From NCBI RefSeq assembly GCF_007483685.1, contig NZ_VMKN01000001.1, positions 3,528,471 to 3,592,470 of the forward strand: a stretch of DNA of 64,000 nucleotides. The letters are read 5' to 3'. Below the pieces are notes generated by a model. It worked only from the letters and a program-made list of their open reading frames with translations. It did not search any database and was not told the DNA's origin. Both the position numbers and the translations under genes were made by a program. Numbering within the stretch: position 1 is the first letter of the stretch; each line of letters opens with the position of its first letter. Below, one piece after another: positions 63,235 to 64,000 of the stretch. The DNA is from Litoribacter populi (lineage in GTDB: Bacteria > Bacteroidota > Bacteroidia > Cytophagales > Cyclobacteriaceae).

Positions 63235-64000
63235 TGATTAGTGTTGACCGTTTTGTAATTGAATTTCGTTGTTAAATATAGTCAATACCGGTCTGTTTTC
63301 CCTGCTGTAAGTTGACCACTTTTGTTCAAACTGTAATGGGGTCTGCTTATTCAGGTTTTTATGGATCCTTTTGGTATTGTAATGATTGACGGCCCTTTTG
63401 ACATCTTTGATAAGTTGACTCGATGTTGTGGGGTTCCAATGCCTTAGATATTCGTCCTTTATGGTCTGGTTGATTCTTTCCGCATAGGCATTGTCCTGGG
63501 CGGAAAGCCCCATACTTATCTGACAACTTTTCTCCATCAACATATTGATGTACAACTCATAAACATATTGGCTGCCTCTGTCCGAGTGGTGTATCTGAGG
63601 AGGCTTATTTTCCTTGAATGCCATTTTCAAAGCCGCCATGTTGGCTGTTGCTCGCATGTGGTCCGATACCTGATATCCAACGATCTTTCTTGTATAAACG
63701 TCCAGGATAAAAACAGCGTAATAAAATCTATCCCCAAGCTTTATATAAGTAATATCGGACTGCCAGATGATGGAAGGACTATTGACCTCAAAGCCTTTTA
63801 TCAAATTTGGAAAGTATCTGCTGGTCGAATAGGTGGTGCGGTGGTAGTTCTTGTACCTCCTTACTCGATATCCCAGCTCCATAAACAGTTCCACAAACCG
63901 ATCCCGCCCCAGAAATCCTGGTTTGAGGGTGTCATACATTTTCTCTACCCCACATCCGGGATGTTCCTCTCTGAGCAGTTCAACCTCTGATATAAGTATT
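63235..64000 (-). mobile_element. IS3-family insertion sequence, partial (window edge)
   Basis: A DDE transposase frame fills 63238-64000 and continues beyond the window. The right end of the element is probably near 63225-63235, where TGATTAGTGTTGACCG begins, just before the ltaE start. The other end, its terminal repeat and any target duplication are outside the window, so the exact boundary cannot be fixed. Confidence 0.75.
63238..64000 (-). CDS. IS3 family transposase OrfB, partial at window end
   Basis: The frame is open across the right edge; counting from the edge it reads ILISEVELLREEHPGCGVEKMYDTLKPGFLGRDRF, the usual OrfB N-terminal HTH_21-like region, then the rve integrase core with Asp in WQSDITYIKL, Asp in IHHSDRGSQY and Glu in NAYAERINQTIKDEYL: the DDE triad. 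The C-terminal YNTKRIHKNLNKQTPLQFE block is intact, so it is likely functional. The internal ATG at 63939 is not the real start; OrfA and the frameshift zone would be beyond 64000. Confidence 0.9.
   Translation of the reverse strand, partial: ILISEVELLREEHPGCGVEKMYDTLKPGFLGRDRFVELFMELGYRVRRYKNYHRTTYSTSRYFPNLIKGFEVNSPSIIWQSDITYIKLGDRFYYAVFILDVYTRKIVGYQVSDHMRATANMAALKMAFKENKPPQIHHSDRGSQYVYELYINMLMEKSCQISMGLSAQDNAYAERINQTIKDEYLRHWNPTTSSQLIKDVKRAVNHYNTKRIHKNLNKQTPLQFEQKWSTYSRENRPVLTIFNNEIQLQNGQH

Overview
The window is a chromosomal segment of a Bacteroidota bacterium, most likely class Cytophagia, family Cyclobacteriaceae or a near relative (inference). Signs of this are TAnnTTTG-type -7 promoter boxes before sucD, rpsT, rplM, ssrA and several other genes, start codons preceded by A-rich DNA instead of a Shine-Dalgarno sequence, families typical of the phylum (DUF5687, DUF3078, DUF6266, LytS/LytTR pairs, Reg_prop/Y_Y_Y sensor kinase), and a tmRNA whose tag reads GESNYAMAA. 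Most of the segment is ordinary core genome, with short accessory stretches between the core blocks.

Layout. 1-7050: a compact five-gene minus-strand operon joining a large periplasmic-propeller sensor kinase, a receiver-first histidine kinase, a MacB-like ABC ATPase and permease with His/Asp-rich periplasmic loops, and a small secreted DUF3299-like protein; it looks like a signalling-linked, possibly metal-related transporter. 7178-10847: sucD, an SDR and an ABC-F ATPase. 10856-18178: M90 peptidase, RNase Y, ZapA with a coiled-coil partner, pheT, DUF1684, radC and rpsT. 18418-28223: zinc phospholipase C-like protein, small membrane and lipoproteins, ettA, DUF349, DUF2795, a LiaF-LytS-LytTR envelope-stress-like operon, ispD and queA. 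28352-34391: MacB-like permease, DASS transporter, YdjC deacetylase, PKD lipoprotein and recA. 34575-39582: DUF3108 protein, a PhoB/PhoR-like pair behind a possible Pho box, a second PKD lipoprotein and an RluA-type pseudouridine synthase. 39727-42484: rplM-rpsI-rpsB-tsf. 42485-44792: an accessory islet with a HepT/MntA toxin-antitoxin pair, a DUF6266 protein, three copies of a double-hairpin repeat and two tandem palindromes. 44793-53870: DAACS symporter, M24 and M16 peptidases, O-methyltransferase, LysM transglycosylase, DUF3078 protein and dnaX. 53958-59324: DUF481 protein, ssrA, fasciclin lipoprotein, and an ABC/DUF5687 transporter. 59483-64000: a helical secreted protein of unknown role, rarA, threonine aldolase, and an IS3-family element cut by the window end.

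The clearest non-routine signals are: (1) dnaX is split by an A10 run with an in-frame stop right after it and a -1 frame that stays open to the tau C-terminus, which looks like programmed slippage producing gamma and tau; (2) the sensor/transporter operon at 78-7050; (3) three families of dispersed intergenic repeats, one of which sits directly against gene 3' ends and supplies the C-terminal codons of threonine aldolase; (4) an 11-bp direct repeat resembling a Pho box upstream of the PhoB-like regulator; (5) paired palindromes before the DAACS symporter. No CRISPR array, prophage or tRNA gene was recognised.
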